From positions 62,001 to 126,000 of the forward strand of contig NZ_VLXZ01000004.1 of NCBI RefSeq assembly GCF_007293315.1: a stretch of DNA of 64,000 nucleotides, in the 5' to 3' direction. The position numbers and the translations under genes are program-made. Positions 44,377-54,194 of the stretch are shown here, piece by piece (the stretch's first letter is position 1; every line of letters begins with the position of its first letter). This stretch comes from Alkalicoccobacillus porphyridii (GTDB taxonomy: Bacteria; Bacillota; Bacilli; Bacillales; Bacillaceae_D). The notes under the pieces are model-generated. The model made no database searches and was not told the origin of the DNA. It worked only from the letters and a program-made list of their open reading frames with translations.

Positions 44377-47187
44377 ATGAACAAGCAATATGTTGTACTT
44401 GATCTTGAAACAACGGGTCACTCCGCAGCTAAAGGAGATCGAATCATCCAAATTGGGGCAGTAAAGATTGTAAATGGAAGCATTGTCGACCGCTTTGTTA
44501 GTTATGTTAATCCAGAGCAACCGATTAGCCATTTTATTCAGGATCTAACAGGCATCACGGATGATGATGTCCAAGATGCGCCATTGTTTCGAGACGTGGC
44601 ATCAGAGCTATTAGATTTTATGAAGGATTGCGCATTTGTTGCTCACAATGTTCAGTTCGATTGGAGCTTTTTGTCCAGTCAATTAAAGATAGAGGGCTAT
44701 GTGGTTCCGAAGCCTGCGATGTATGACACTGTTGAATTAGCTCGCATTTTTATGCCAACAGAAGAGAGCTACAACCTAGGAATGCTCGCTGAACAATTAA
44801 ACCTTACACATGATCGGCCACATCAAGCAGATAGTGATGCCGAGGCGACGGCATATGTTCTTTTACATGTGCTGAATAAGCTAAATTCTTTACCTTTACT
44901 AACGCTTCAACAACTATTGCCTTTGAGCAAACGATATAAAAGTCATATACATTTAAACATTCAGGACTTGATCAACGAAAAAATAAAGACAAATCAAACA
45001 GGTGAGAAGGATTTTGATTGCTTTCGTGGTTTAGCTATAAAGAAATATAACGAACCAAGTAAGGATGAGCTAACTGCTGTAGAGAATCCTCCATTAGCTG
45101 AGAGCTTTCTCGGAGATGATAGCTTGTTAAAGAAGGCCTTTAGTCAATATGAACACCGGGCTGGACAAGGTCAAATGATGAATATCGTGTATCAGGCCTT
45201 TACTGATAATCAACACGCATTGATTGAAGCGGGTACGGGTACAGGCAAAAGCCTTGCTTATTTGCTACCTGCGGCTTTATATGCATTTGAAAGCCAGAAA
45301 CCAGTGGTCATTAGTACCCAGACTATTCCTCTTCAGGATCAGCTATTGCTAAGGGATGCACCGTTACTTCAAAGCATAATGCCTGTTCCACTTCGAATTG
45401 CTTTATTAAAAGGTCGAAGTCATTACTTAGATCTTCGGAAGTTTGAATTAAGCCTAGATCGAGAAGATGATTATTCATATGACGTCATTTTATCGAAATC
45501 TCAAATATTAGTTTGGCTCACTCAAACAGATTATGGAGATGCAGAAGAACTTAATTTGCCATCTGGAGGAAAAAGCTTCTGGTATGAAGTCCAGAGTGAT
45601 GCTGCTTCCGACTTAGGTAGGTATAGTCCGTGGTTTTCACGGTGTTTCTATCATCGTGCGAGAAAAAGAGCGAGACAAGCCCATATTATCATTACTAATC
45701 ATGCGCTACTTTTAACAGATATCGTTCATAATCAGCAGTTAATTCCCTCTTATACACATGTTGTTTTGGATGAAGCACATCATTTGGAGGATACAGCCAG
45801 TGAGCGTCTTGGTATCCGAACGGATTACCTCTCATTTGCTTTTTTACTTGGGCGGTTGGCCGATACGTCAGAGGATGGAATTCTTTACAAGATGTCTAAG
45901 CTTGCTAAAAAAGCAGGGCACCCTTCAGACAAATGGTTAGAATGTAGTTCGAAGCTTGAAGAAGCAAAAGTTGAGGTAGACGAATTGTTTAGGATGATTC
46001 ATGAGTACGCCATTCAAGCAAAAAAGAAAGGCTCCTCAGACATTGGGCGTGTTCGCTATGCCTATAGAGCCTTTGATGAACCAGGAGAATTATGGTCTGC
46101 CATTTTAGAGTGTGTGATGCGAGTTCACTCAGTTATCTCGCATGTATGCTTAGAGCTTGAGAGGCTCTCTACATTGATTGAAAATGAATTGACCCAGTTT
46201 GAGTACCGGGAGCGAGCACTTTGGTCCGACGGGATGAGAATGATTGCCTCATTATGCGAGGAAGACGAACAACTTTATGAACTTCTGCTTGAATACGACC
46301 AAAATCAGGTGTATTGGATTGAGGCTGAACCAAAGGGAGCCAAAAATGCTACTTTTTTGTATGGTAAGCCCATTGATGTGTCAGAGCGTCTAGCGGATGA
46401 ACTATTTGGCCAAAAGAAAAGTGTGGTCCTTACATCAGCTACGTTAACGGTAAATGGTACGTTTGATTATCAAATACATAGGCTTGGATTACAGGATTTT
46501 GGAGTGAAAACGGCATTAATTGAGTCACCCTTTTCCTATCAACGACAAGCAAAGGTTCTTATTCCTTCCGACCTTCCTGCCATTAAAGATGTGAGTGATG
46601 AGGATTTCGCAATTGAAGTAGCGATAAAAATATGGCGTGTGGCTGAAGTGAGCAGGGGAAAGCTAATGGTTCTATTCACTTCGTATGAAATGCTTGGAAA
46701 AGTCTATCAGCATGTGAAGGATTTAAATCATCAGGAGCAATTCCAAATGATTGGTCAAGGCATCACCAGTGGCAGCAGAGTCAAGCTAATGAAAATGTTT
46801 AAACAATCAGAACATGGGCTTTTGTTTGGAACCAGCAGTTTTTGGGAGGGCATTGACTTACCTGGAGATGAACTAAAACATGTCATTATTGTCAGACTTC
46901 CGTTCTCACCTCCAGATGAGCCTTTACTAAAGGCTCAGCTTGATAAAGTAAAAGAAGAAGGCAAGAATCCGTTTATGGAAGTGTCGTTACCTCAGGCTAT
47001 TATTCGCTTTAAGCAGGGATTTGGACGGCTCATTCGTACCCAGCATGACACAGGATGTGTTTTTGTCTTTGATCGTCGAATTACAACAACAAGATATGGC
47101 TCGTTATTCTTAAAATCATTGCCTGACGTTCCTATACATGAAGGGAAATTAGAGGACCTATTGGAAGAGCACCTTTCATTTCTTTAG
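44377..47187 (+). CDS. dinG: DinG-family protein with N-terminal 3'-5' exonuclease domain
   Basis: 936 residues. An N-terminal DEDDh exonuclease domain (VVLDLETTGHSAAKGDRIIQ, about residues 6-25, to HQADSDAEATAYVL near 150) is fused to an XPD/DinG-like SF2 ATPase with Walker A EAGTGTGKSLAYL (about residue 285), DEAH as VVLDEAHHLED (about 462) and motif VI-like QGFGRLIRT. The four Fe-S cysteines of E. coli DinG/XPD are not evident: the equivalent stretch shows only RCFYHRARKRARQ. This agrees with Gram-positive DinG proteins that act as nucleases. Position before ypmA matches B. subtilis. Confidence 0.93.
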   Translation: MNKQYVVLDLETTGHSAAKGDRIIQIGAVKIVNGSIVDRFVSYVNPEQPISHFIQDLTGITDDDVQDAPLFRDVASELLDFMKDCAFVAHNVQFDWSFLSSQLKIEGYVVPKPAMYDTVELARIFMPTEESYNLGMLAEQLNLTHDRPHQADSDAEATAYVLLHVLNKLNSLPLLTLQQLLPLSKRYKSHIHLNIQDLINEKIKTNQTGEKDFDCFRGLAIKKYNEPSKDELTAVENPPLAESFLGDDSLLKKAFSQYEHRAGQGQMMNIVYQAFTDNQHALIEAGTGTGKSLAYLLPAALYAFESQKPVVISTQTIPLQDQLLLRDAPLLQSIMPVPLRIALLKGRSHYLDLRKFELSLDREDDYSYDVILSKSQILVWLTQTDYGDAEELNLPSGGKSFWYEVQSDAASDLGRYSPWFSRCFYHRARKRARQAHIIITNHALLLTDIVHNQQLIPSYTHVVLDEAHHLEDTASERLGIRTDYLSFAFLLGRLADTSEDGILYKMSKLAKKAGHPSDKWLECSSKLEEAKVEVDELFRMIHEYAIQAKKKGSSDIGRVRYAYRAFDEPGELWSAILECVMRVHSVISHVCLELERLSTLIENELTQFEYRERALWSDGMRMIASLCEEDEQLYELLLEYDQNQVYWIEAEPKGAKNATFLYGKPIDVSERLADELFGQKKSVVLTSATLTVNGTFDYQIHRLGLQDFGVKTALIESPFSYQRQAKVLIPSDLPAIKDVSDEDFAIEVAIKIWRVAEVSRGKLMVLFTSYEMLGKVYQHVKDLNHQEQFQMIGQGITSGSRVKLMKMFKQSEHGLLFGTSSFWEGIDLPGDELKHVIIVRLPFSPPDEPLLKAQLDKVKEEGKNPFMEVSLPQAIIRFKQGFGRLIRTQHDTGCVFVFDRRITTTRYGSLFLKSLPDVPIHEGKLEDLLEEHLSFL

Positions 47188-47210
47188 GGAGGCAGCGGGA
47201 GGTATTTAAC

Positions 47211-48527
47211 ATGATTACATTAATTAAAAACGCACGAATCATCACATTGGATGAATCATTCCGAATCATTTGGAATGGTTATATTGTTGTAGAGGACATG
47301 ACCTTCACAAGAGTAGAAGAAGGTGAGCCCGATCAACAGCTCATTGATGTTGCCGATAGAATCCGTGATGCCCGGGGTGAATGGTTGATGCCTGGATTAT
47401 ATAACACCCATGGTCATGCAGCCATGACGCTTATGCGCGGTTATGAAGATAATCTTCCTCTTGATAGATGGCTAAAAGAAAAGATTTGGCCATTTGAAGG
47501 ACAGCTAACGCGTGAAGCCGTTGCTGCTGGGAGAGCACTAGCCATGAGTGAAATGATTTCAAGTGGCACAATCGGCTTTTTGGAAATGTACCATTTATAT
47601 ATGGATGACTTTGCAGAAGAAATCGAAAGAGTTGGTATGAGAGCGGCACTAACTAGATCAGTTATTGGACTCTGTTCAAGAGAGGAACAGGATGCTAAGC
47701 TAGAGGAATCAGCGTCCTTTGCCACACGTTGGAGCGGGGCTGCGTATAATAGAATTCAAACCATGCTAGCCCCCCACGCTCCATACACATGCCCAATAGA
47801 TTATATTGAACGCATTGTCGATAAGGCCGAAGAGTTAGGGCTTCCAGTGCATATGCACTTAGCTGAAACAAAAAAAGAAGTGGATGATTACCAGAAGATA
47901 CACAAGATGCATCCTCTAGATCATCTTGATGAAAGAGGGCTTCTAACTCGGGTTCCTTGGTTATTTGCTCATGGTGTTCATTTAGAGAAGCATCATTTAA
48001 AGCGAATGAGTGAAACACATGCGCGAGTCAGTCATAATCCGATGAGTAATTTGAAGCTTGGCTCTGGCATGGCACCATTAACTGCGATGCTTGATCAAGG
48101 GATATCGGTGTCCATTGGATGTGACGGGGTATCGGCTAATAATACATTAGATCTATGGGAGGAGCTTCGTATCGCTGTTTTATTACAGAAGGGGTTGCTG
48201 CAAAAGGCTGACGCATTGTCAGTTGAGCAGGCGCTTCGGATGATAACCTCAGAAGGAGCATCAGCACTTCAAACAGGTCACTCTGGTATGATAAAAGCTG
48301 GTGAAGAAGCCGACTTTATCATGATTGATGCAACGTCACCCCATCTTCAGCCAGAACAGCATATACACTCACATTTGGTCTATGCTGCCAAAGGATCTGA
48401 TGTTACAGATGTCTATGTACAAGGAAAGGCGCTAATGGAGAATCGAGAGCTATTAACACTAGATAAAGAACGCACTCGATTTGAAGCAAATAAGGAATTT
48501 GCTGACATATTAAGTCGTGTAAACTAA
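47211..48527 (+). CDS. amidohydrolase, MTA/SAH deaminase type
   Basis: 438 residues with all amidohydrolase metal ligands: NTHGHAAMTLMRG (HxH, about residues 64-70), HMHLAETKKEVDDY, AHGVHL and GCDGVSANNTLDLWEE. Adenosine-type deaminase families with this pattern act on 5'-methylthioadenosine, S-adenosylhomocysteine or, in futalosine organisms, aminodeoxyfutalosine. GGGAGG lies well before ATG 47211, which follows dinG by 23 bp. The exact substrate cannot be told from sequence. Confidence 0.85.
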   Translation: MITLIKNARIITLDESFRIIWNGYIVVEDMTFTRVEEGEPDQQLIDVADRIRDARGEWLMPGLYNTHGHAAMTLMRGYEDNLPLDRWLKEKIWPFEGQLTREAVAAGRALAMSEMISSGTIGFLEMYHLYMDDFAEEIERVGMRAALTRSVIGLCSREEQDAKLEESASFATRWSGAAYNRIQTMLAPHAPYTCPIDYIERIVDKAEELGLPVHMHLAETKKEVDDYQKIHKMHPLDHLDERGLLTRVPWLFAHGVHLEKHHLKRMSETHARVSHNPMSNLKLGSGMAPLTAMLDQGISVSIGCDGVSANNTLDLWEELRIAVLLQKGLLQKADALSVEQALRMITSEGASALQTGHSGMIKAGEEADFIMIDATSPHLQPEQHIHSHLVYAAKGSDVTDVYVQGKALMENRELLTLDKERTRFEANKEFADILSRVN

Positions 48528-48529
48528 AA

Positions 48530-48561
48530 AAGAGCGTACAAAAACAGGTTTGCACGCTCTT
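48530..48561 (-). terminator. intrinsic terminator, mainly for the minus strand
   Basis: AAGAGCGT-a-CAAA / TTTG-c-ACGCTCTT (12 bp, one mismatch). On the minus strand it is followed by a run of T (plus-strand A at 48525-48530); the plus side has no such run. Confidence 0.75.
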
Positions 48562-48595
48562 ATCCAGAGGTATGGGTGAAGGTTTTTATATTGGT

Positions 48596-48787
48596 TCAGC
48601 CATGATTAGGATCTCCATCAGTTGGCTCTGTTTCATAACAAAGGTAGGAATAGGGAAATTCCGTTTGTCTTAATGAAACAGGCCAGAGGGTATCCACTGT
48701 ATAGCCATGTCGGCTTAATAATGAAATGTGTTCTTTGTGCTGCTGATACCAATCGGCTGTTTGCAGGCCGCCTTTGCCTTTTTTCAT
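48596..48787 (-). CDS. hypothetical protein, 63 residues
   Basis: Minus-strand frame with a very strong Shine-Dalgarno (GAAGGGGGG) 8-12 bases before ATG 48787 and its own terminator 35 bp after the stop, so probably real. Hydrophilic: basic N terminus (MKKGKGG), HKEHISLLSRHGYTVDTLWP in the middle, acidic end. No family recognised and nothing equivalent here in B. subtilis as I recall. Confidence 0.6.
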   Translation of the reverse strand: MKKGKGGLQTADWYQQHKEHISLLSRHGYTVDTLWPVSLRQTEFPYSYLCYETEPTDGDPNHG

Positions 48788-48901
48788 CTTGCGCGCCCCC
48801 CTTCACTGGCGTACGCTTAGTATGAGTTAAAGAAACAAAGTTATAACAGGCAATACCTGCAATGTATAGACCATTATTTTATCAATTTGGGAGGAGAAAC
48901 C

Positions 48902-49072
48902 GTGGGTTCAAAAAAAGAAGTACTATCTACCGTCAAAATTCAAAAAGCACCAGACGTATATAAAATGGTTGATTCATTAAATCGAACTCTAAAGGATCGA
49001 GACTTGTTATTTGGGTTAGCTTTAGATGAGGAAGATGAGCAAAAAATGGTCTTTACGATTTATAAGACGTAA
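48902..49072 (+). CDS. ypmA: YpmA-like protein (DUF4264)
   Basis: 56 residues: KVQ-type strand STVKIQKAPDVYKMVDSLN, then DLLFGLALDEEDEQKMVFTIYKT. Size and place between dinG and ypmB match YpmA. Start GTG 48902 follows GGGAGGAG; TTG 48887 lies before that site. Role unknown. Confidence 0.82.
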   Translation: MGSKKEVLSTVKIQKAPDVYKMVDSLNRTLKDRDLLFGLALDEEDEQKMVFTIYKT

Positions 49073-49083
49073 CGGAGGAAGAT

Positions 49084-49569
49084 ATGAAGAAATGGATGAT
49101 TATTAGTGCTATTTCACTTGTACTCATTGGAATCGGGCTATCTGTTTATGCGTATTCCATCATTCGTGCGCCGTTAAATGAGAGGCTAGCTAGTGCCGAA
49201 GCGAGTGTTTTGGCCTCTGAAGAGCTTGAATCAATAACGGACATCTCCTATTATCATGGTCAAAGCTCCTTTTTTGTAGCAAAGGGCTTCGATGCTGATG
49301 GAGATGCGGCTATCGCATGGCTACTTGAAGATGGGGAGGAGCCGGTTCAGGTTCTTAAAGAATCCGAGGGTATTTCTGAAGAGGAAGCAGTAGCCATCAC
49401 GGAATCTGCTGTGAATACAGAAACCATTCAATCCGTTAAACTAGGTATGGAGAACAATACAGCGCTATATGAGATCAAATATCTAACTGACTCTGATCAC
49501 CAAGGGTATTATTATCTAACCTTTTCAGATGGATCATTTATAAAACGGTACAGTTTAAGAACGGACTAA
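49084..49569 (+). CDS. ypmB: YpmB-like membrane-anchored protein (PepSY-like)
   Basis: 161 residues. One N-terminal membrane helix (MIISAISLVLIGIGLSVYAY) then an acidic extracytoplasmic region with two weak PepSY-like repeats (KESEGISEEEAVAI near the middle). It matches YpmB by order. It starts 11 bp after ypmA with GGAGGA, so it is cotranscribed. Role unknown. Confidence 0.83.
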   Translation: MKKWMIISAISLVLIGIGLSVYAYSIIRAPLNERLASAEASVLASEELESITDISYYHGQSSFFVAKGFDADGDAAIAWLLEDGEEPVQVLKESEGISEEEAVAITESAVNTETIQSVKLGMENNTALYEIKYLTDSDHQGYYYLTFSDGSFIKRYSLRTD

Positions 49570-49630
49570 TACTTGATTGTCACAGCACGACATTTTATAG
49601 TTAAAGAGGACTGTGAGAGGAGAGATCAAC

Positions 49631-50821
49631 GTGAAATTAGCCAAACGAGTGGCAGCGCTAACGCCATCAAGTACGTTAGCTATTACCGCTAAAGCAAAAG
49701 AACTTAAGGCAGCAGGTCATGATGTCATCGGTTTAGGGGCAGGAGAGCCTGATTTTAATACACCGCAATACATCATTGACGCTGCCGTTCAATCGATGGA
49801 AGCAGGCCATACAAAATATACCCCTGCAGCCGGACTACCAGCGTTAAAAGAAGCAATTATAGGCAAACTAACAAAAGATCAAGATGTGACATACATGCCA
49901 TCGGAGATTTTTGTGGGAACGGGAGCTAAGCATGTTCTTTATACGCTCTTTCAAGCCTTATTAGATGAGGGAGACGAGGTTATTATTCCTACTCCTTATT
50001 GGGTAAGCTATCCCGAACAAGTAAAACTTGCTATGGGAACGCCTGTGTATGTTACGGGTCATGAGGAATCTGGATTTAAACTCACTCCGGATCAATTAGA
50101 AGCAGCGATAACAAAACGTACAAAGGCACTTATTATTAATTCTCCGAGTAACCCAACAGGTGTGATGTATTCACCAGATGAATTAAAAGCGTTAGGTGAG
50201 GTTGCAATTAATTATAATGTGCTTATTGTCTCTGATGAGATTTATGAGAAGCTTATATATGGGGATTCAACACATACCTCAATTGCCCAGCTTAGTCCTG
50301 AGCTTAAAAAACAGACCTTTTTAATCAATGGTGTCTCAAAATCTCACTCCATGACTGGTTGGAGGATTGGTTATGCGGCTGGCGATGAATCGTTAATCAA
50401 AGCGATGACAAACCTGGCAAGTCATAGCACGTCAAATCCAACAACAAGTGCACAATACGGTGCCATTGCAGCCTATACGGTAGAGAACAATGCAGTAGAA
50501 GAGATGAGACAAGCATTTGAAGAACGGTTGCAGACAGCGTATGAAAAGCTTATTCAAATTCCTGGCGTTACGTGTGTTAGACCCGAGGGTGCTTTCTATC
50601 TTTTCCCAAATGTAAGTGAGACGGTAAAGCTATGTGGATTTAATGATGTTGACAGCTGGGTGGAAGCTCTGCTTGAGGAAGAAAAAGTTGCGCTTGTACC
50701 AGGCTCTGGTTTCGGTTCTCCGGATAATGTTCGCCTGTCTTACGCTACATCGCTAGACTTATTTATGACCGCTCTTGAGCGGATTGAACGCTTTGTCATG
50801 AGTAGGACAAAAGCACAATAA
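49631..50821 (+). CDS. aspB: aspartate aminotransferase
   Basis: PLP enzyme of fold type I, subgroup I-beta. GLGAGEPDFNTPQYI near the N terminus, NSPSNPTGVMY, VSDEIYEKLIYG and the PLP-lysine segment NGVSKSHSMTGWRIGYAAG. GTG 49631 is 7 bases after AGGAGAG; GTG 49613 is an alternative six codons upstream. Length 396 residues. It precedes asnS, as in B. subtilis, linking aspartate and asparagine use. Confidence 0.96.
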   Translation: MKLAKRVAALTPSSTLAITAKAKELKAAGHDVIGLGAGEPDFNTPQYIIDAAVQSMEAGHTKYTPAAGLPALKEAIIGKLTKDQDVTYMPSEIFVGTGAKHVLYTLFQALLDEGDEVIIPTPYWVSYPEQVKLAMGTPVYVTGHEESGFKLTPDQLEAAITKRTKALIINSPSNPTGVMYSPDELKALGEVAINYNVLIVSDEIYEKLIYGDSTHTSIAQLSPELKKQTFLINGVSKSHSMTGWRIGYAAGDESLIKAMTNLASHSTSNPTTSAQYGAIAAYTVENNAVEEMRQAFEERLQTAYEKLIQIPGVTCVRPEGAFYLFPNVSETVKLCGFNDVDSWVEALLEEEKVALVPGSGFGSPDNVRLSYATSLDLFMTALERIERFVMSRTKAQ

Positions 50822-50868
50822 TCTCTGTCTTCAATAGAAGTCAGGGTACTACATAATGGAGGATTTTT

Positions 50869-52161
50869 ATGAAAACAACAATTTCAAAAATAGGGGCTAG
50901 CGCAGGTAAGCAGGTAACACTCGGTGCGTGGTTAGCTCATAAACGTTCCAGTGGCAAGATTGCCTTCTTGCAGCTTCGAGATGGAACAGGTTTCATTCAA
51001 GGTGTGGTGGTAAAGGCAGAGGTTGGAGAAGAGCTTTTTGCTCAAGCAAAGAATTTAACTCAAGAAACATCCCTTTATGTAACAGGGGTGGTTCAAACCG
51101 ATGAACGCTCTCCATCTGGCTATGAGCTTACGGTGACAGATTTCACAGTGATCAGTGAATCTCATGATTATCCAATCACTCCTAAAGAACACGGTACAGA
51201 GTTCTTAATGGATCATCGTCATGTTTGGTTACGCTCAAAGCGCCAGCAAGCCGTTATGAAAATTCGAGATCAAATCATTAACGCTACCTATGAGTTTTTT
51301 CACGAACATGATTTTTCAAAGCTTGATTCCCCTATCTTAACAGGTAGCTCACCGGAGGGAACGTCTGAATTATTTGCTACAAAGTATTTTGATGAGGATG
51401 CTTTTCTCTCTCAAAGTGGGCAGCTTTATGCGGAAGCAGGTGCGATGGCACTTGGAAGAGTCTTTACCTTTGGGCCAACCTTCCGTGCAGAGAAATCAAA
51501 AACAAGAAGACACTTAATTGAATTTTGGATGATTGAGCCAGAGATGGCTTTTGTAGAATTTGATGAAAACTTAGAGTGGCAGGAGAACTATGTATCTCAT
51601 TTAGCCGCGTCTGTATTAAAGAACAATCAAATTGAGCTAAAAACACTTGGACGTGATCTCTCAAAGTTAGAAGCCATCCAGGCTCCTTTCCCAAGAATTA
51701 CGTATGATGAAGCACTGGCATTTCTTCATGAAAAAGGCTTTGATGATATTAGCTGGGGCGATGATTTTGGTTCACCTCATGAAACAGCCATTGCCGAGCA
51801 TTATGAAAAGCCTGTATTTATTACACACTATCCGACATCATTAAAGCCTTTTTATATGCAGCCTGACCCGAACCGTCCAGAGGTTGTGTTATGTGCGGAT
51901 TTAATTGCGCCTGAAGGTTATGGTGAAATTATTGGTGGCTCAGAGCGTATTCATGATTATGAGCTGTTAAAGCAACGAATTTCTGAGCATAATTTATCTG
52001 AAGAAACCTATGCGTGGTATCTGGACTTACGGAAATATGGCTCAGTGCCTCACTCCGGATTTGGACTTGGCCTAGAGCGTACGGTGGCTTGGCTTTCTGG
52101 AGTAGAGCATGTTCGCGAAACCATTCCGTTTCCGCGTTTGCTTAACCGCCTGTACCCTTAA
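50869..52161 (+). CDS. asnS: asparaginyl-tRNA synthetase
   Basis: Class II synthetase. N-terminal OB fold (about residues 1-100) for anticodon binding, motif 2 in [18 protein letters not shown], motif 3 in [18 protein letters not shown]. 430 residues. GGAGG lies 8 bases before ATG. No T-box precedes it; the gap to aspB is only 47 bp. Confidence 0.97.
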   Translation: MKTTISKIGASAGKQVTLGAWLAHKRSSGKIAFLQLRDGTGFIQGVVVKAEVGEELFAQAKNLTQETSLYVTGVVQTDERSPSGYELTVTDFTVISESHDYPITPKEHGTEFLMDHRHVWLRSKRQQAVMKIRDQIINATYEFFHEHDFSKLDSPILTGSSPEGTSELFATKYFDEDAFLSQSGQLYAEAGAMALGRVFTFGPTFRAEKSKTRRHLIEFWMIEPEMAFVEFDENLEWQENYVSHLAASVLKNNQIELKTLGRDLSKLEAIQAPFPRITYDEALAFLHEKGFDDISWGDDFGSPHETAIAEHYEKPVFITHYPTSLKPFYMQPDPNRPEVVLCADLIAPEGYGEIIGGSERIHDYELLKQRISEHNLSEETYAWYLDLRKYGSVPHSGFGLGLERTVAWLSGVEHVRETIPFPRLLNRLYP

Positions 52162-52171
52162 GTTTACGTAA

Positions 52172-52217
52172 AAAAACACAGTACTGTTCGCTAACCCCGA
52201 ATGGTTCCTGTGTTTTT
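52172..52217 (+). terminator. intrinsic terminator after asnS
   Basis: AAAAACACAG (52172-52181) / CTGTGTTTTT (52208-52217). Confidence 0.8.
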
Positions 52218-52280
52218 CTATTTTTCGTTCCATTTGAAGAATGAGAAAGTCGAACTCAATCACAAGCGTGATTCAGAACA

Positions 52281-52289
52281 TGTTATAAT
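52281..52289 (+). promoter_or_regulatory. extended -10 promoter of dnaD
   Basis: TGTTATAAT, an extended -10, ends 20 bp before the dnaD start. No good -35 is seen. Confidence 0.5.
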
Positions 52290-52308
52290 AATTTAGAGGT
52301 GTTTGCAT

Positions 52309-53013
52309 ATGAAGAAAAACCAAGTAGTGAAGTGGATTTCTCAAAAGCATGTCCACGTCCCAGCACTGCTTTTATCTCATTATACAGAATTAGGATTAAC
52401 AGAACACGAGTTAGTATCTTTATTACATATTCAAAGCTTTATTGATGAAGGGGAGGAATTTCCCACCCCATTAAAACTTAGTGAACGTATGTCTTTAAGT
52501 CATGAAGACTGTACAAAAGTATTAAGCCGACTTATACGCACGCAGCTATTAGGTTTAGAAAAAAAATCTGATGAAATGGGTATTTTATATGAGACCTATT
52601 CATTAGAGCCATTATGGCTGCGATTATATGAATTGATAGAGCGTCAGGAATTCAACGTAAAACAAACGGAGTCACACGAGCTTGAAGGAAAATTGTATCA
52701 ACAGATGGAGCAGGAATTTGGTCGACCGCTTTCTCCTATAGAAGGAGAGACCTTATCCATGTGGATTGATCAAGACCAGCATGCACCTGAACTCATTTTT
52801 GCTGCGTTAAAAGAAGCCGTCATATCTGGTAAGCTAAACTTTCGATATATCGACCGAATATTGTTCGAATGGAAAAAGAACGGGATTCGTTCAACTGAAC
52901 AAGCCAAGTCACATAGTGAAAAATTTAGAAATCAGAATCAAGGTCGAAGAAATGAAAAAGAACCGATCAAAACAGATGGTGTTCCGGGTTTTAGTTGGTT
53001 AGAGCAATCATAA
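52309..53013 (+). CDS. dnaD: DNA replication initiation/primosome protein DnaD
   Basis: Helicase-loading primosome component recruited with DnaA and PriA. The N-terminal winged-helix DDBH1 domain (about residues 1-115) includes TEHELVSLLHIQSF; the C-terminal DDBH2 domain (about 125-200) has the FRYIDRILFEWKKNGI motif. ATG 52309 fits GAGGTG; TTG 52303 is an alternative. Length 234 residues. Confidence 0.95.
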   Translation: MKKNQVVKWISQKHVHVPALLLSHYTELGLTEHELVSLLHIQSFIDEGEEFPTPLKLSERMSLSHEDCTKVLSRLIRTQLLGLEKKSDEMGILYETYSLEPLWLRLYELIERQEFNVKQTESHELEGKLYQQMEQEFGRPLSPIEGETLSMWIDQDQHAPELIFAALKEAVISGKLNFRYIDRILFEWKKNGIRSTEQAKSHSEKFRNQNQGRRNEKEPIKTDGVPGFSWLEQS

Positions 53014-53028
53014 AGGAGTATAGGATAC

Positions 53029-53685
53029 ATGCTAAGTAAGAAAGCAACATTAAAAGCCATTGAGGTGATGGGAGAGTTATTTCCAGAAGCGGAGTGCGAG
53101 CTCGTTCACAAAAATCCGTTTGAGTTGTTAATTGCAGTGGTATTGTCTGCTCAATGTACGGATGCTTTAGTGAACCGTGTCACACCAGCTTTATTTGAGA
53201 AATATCAATCTCCATATGATTATATAAAAGTACCCGTTGAGGAATTAGAGAATGATATTCGGTCCATTGGTTTATTTCGAAGTAAGGCAAAGAATATTCA
53301 GAAGCTCTCTCATTCATTAATCAATCAGTATGAAGGACAAGTACCAGAAACAAGGGAAGAGCTAGTGGAGCTGGCTGGAGTGGGGCGTAAAACAGCTAAT
53401 GTTGTCACCTCGGTTGCATTTGGAGTGCCAGCCATTGCTGTAGATACCCATGTGGAGCGAGTGAGCAAACGATTAGGAATTTGTCGCTGGAAGGACAATG
53501 TGAAGGTTGTAGAAGAGACGTTGATGAACAAGCTGCCGGAGCATCTCTGGTCTGATGCTCATCATCGCATGATCTTTTTTGGACGCTACCATTGTAAAGC
53601 TCAATCTCCGCAGTGCTCCATTTGCCCTCTGCTTGAAGACTGCAGAGAAGGCAAAAAGAGAATGAAGGAGAGGTTAATCGGATAA
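53029..53685 (+). CDS. nth: endonuclease III
   Basis: Bifunctional DNA glycosylase/AP lyase for oxidised pyrimidines. Helix-hairpin-helix ELAGVGRKTANVV contains the catalytic Lys, VDTHVERV the Asp. The C-terminal [4Fe-4S] set follows C-x6-C-x2-C-x5-C (CKAQSPQCSICPLLEDC). Length 218 residues. Stop shares a base with ypoC start. Confidence 0.98.
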   Translation: MLSKKATLKAIEVMGELFPEAECELVHKNPFELLIAVVLSAQCTDALVNRVTPALFEKYQSPYDYIKVPVEELENDIRSIGLFRSKAKNIQKLSHSLINQYEGQVPETREELVELAGVGRKTANVVTSVAFGVPAIAVDTHVERVSKRLGICRWKDNVKVVEETLMNKLPEHLWSDAHHRMIFFGRYHCKAQSPQCSICPLLEDCREGKKRMKERLIG

Positions 53686-54194
53686 TGAGTAAAGTACCAA
53701 CAGCGTTCATTAGATCTCCCTTTTACGAAGACGGAGCTACCATTAATAATGTCGCGGCAGATGCTTCTTTATTAAACGGGAAGCTGCCGCTTTTTTGGCA
53801 TGATATCAATGACAAAAAGAGCACAACGATGTCATGGAAAAGGGAGGATCAACTACCTCAGCTGTTTAAGCGCTGGCATATGCTTGACGAGGAGCTTTCT
53901 GTCTACCATGAACAAGAGAACAAAGTGGAGGTAGCCAAACGTACACCGGAATTTACGGCTCTGCTTATCCAAGCGGTATTTTGGATCAATCACCAGCTTG
54001 TACCAAGGCTAGAAGAAGTAGAGCAAGACATTAAGGGCTTAGACCATGTGCCCCCTAATTGTACAGATCGAGTTGCATTTGTACTTGTTGCACCGCAACG
54101 ATACAGATGCTACATACAAATGAGATCTTTAATGGAGGAGCTTGAGAAGCTTTATGCACGTCTTCGTGTAATAGAAGCGAGAGGCAAGAAGTGA
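53685..54194 (+). CDS. ypoC: YpoC-like protein
   Basis: 169 residues, soluble and mostly helical, without a recognised catalytic motif. MSWKREDQLPQLFKRWH and NHQLVPRLEEVEQDIKGL are visible features. Position after nth is that of B. subtilis ypoC. Its start overlaps the nth stop by one base (TAATG), so translation is coupled. Role unknown. Confidence 0.82.
   Translation: MSKVPTAFIRSPFYEDGATINNVAADASLLNGKLPLFWHDINDKKSTTMSWKREDQLPQLFKRWHMLDEELSVYHEQENKVEVAKRTPEFTALLIQAVFWINHQLVPRLEEVEQDIKGLDHVPPNCTDRVAFVLVAPQRYRCYIQMRSLMEELEKLYARLRVIEARGKK

Noticed and set aside
50822-50868. T-box riboswitch before asnS
   Set aside because: Gap of only 47 bp and no T-box sequence. I also looked before trpE, hisC and aspB and saw none.
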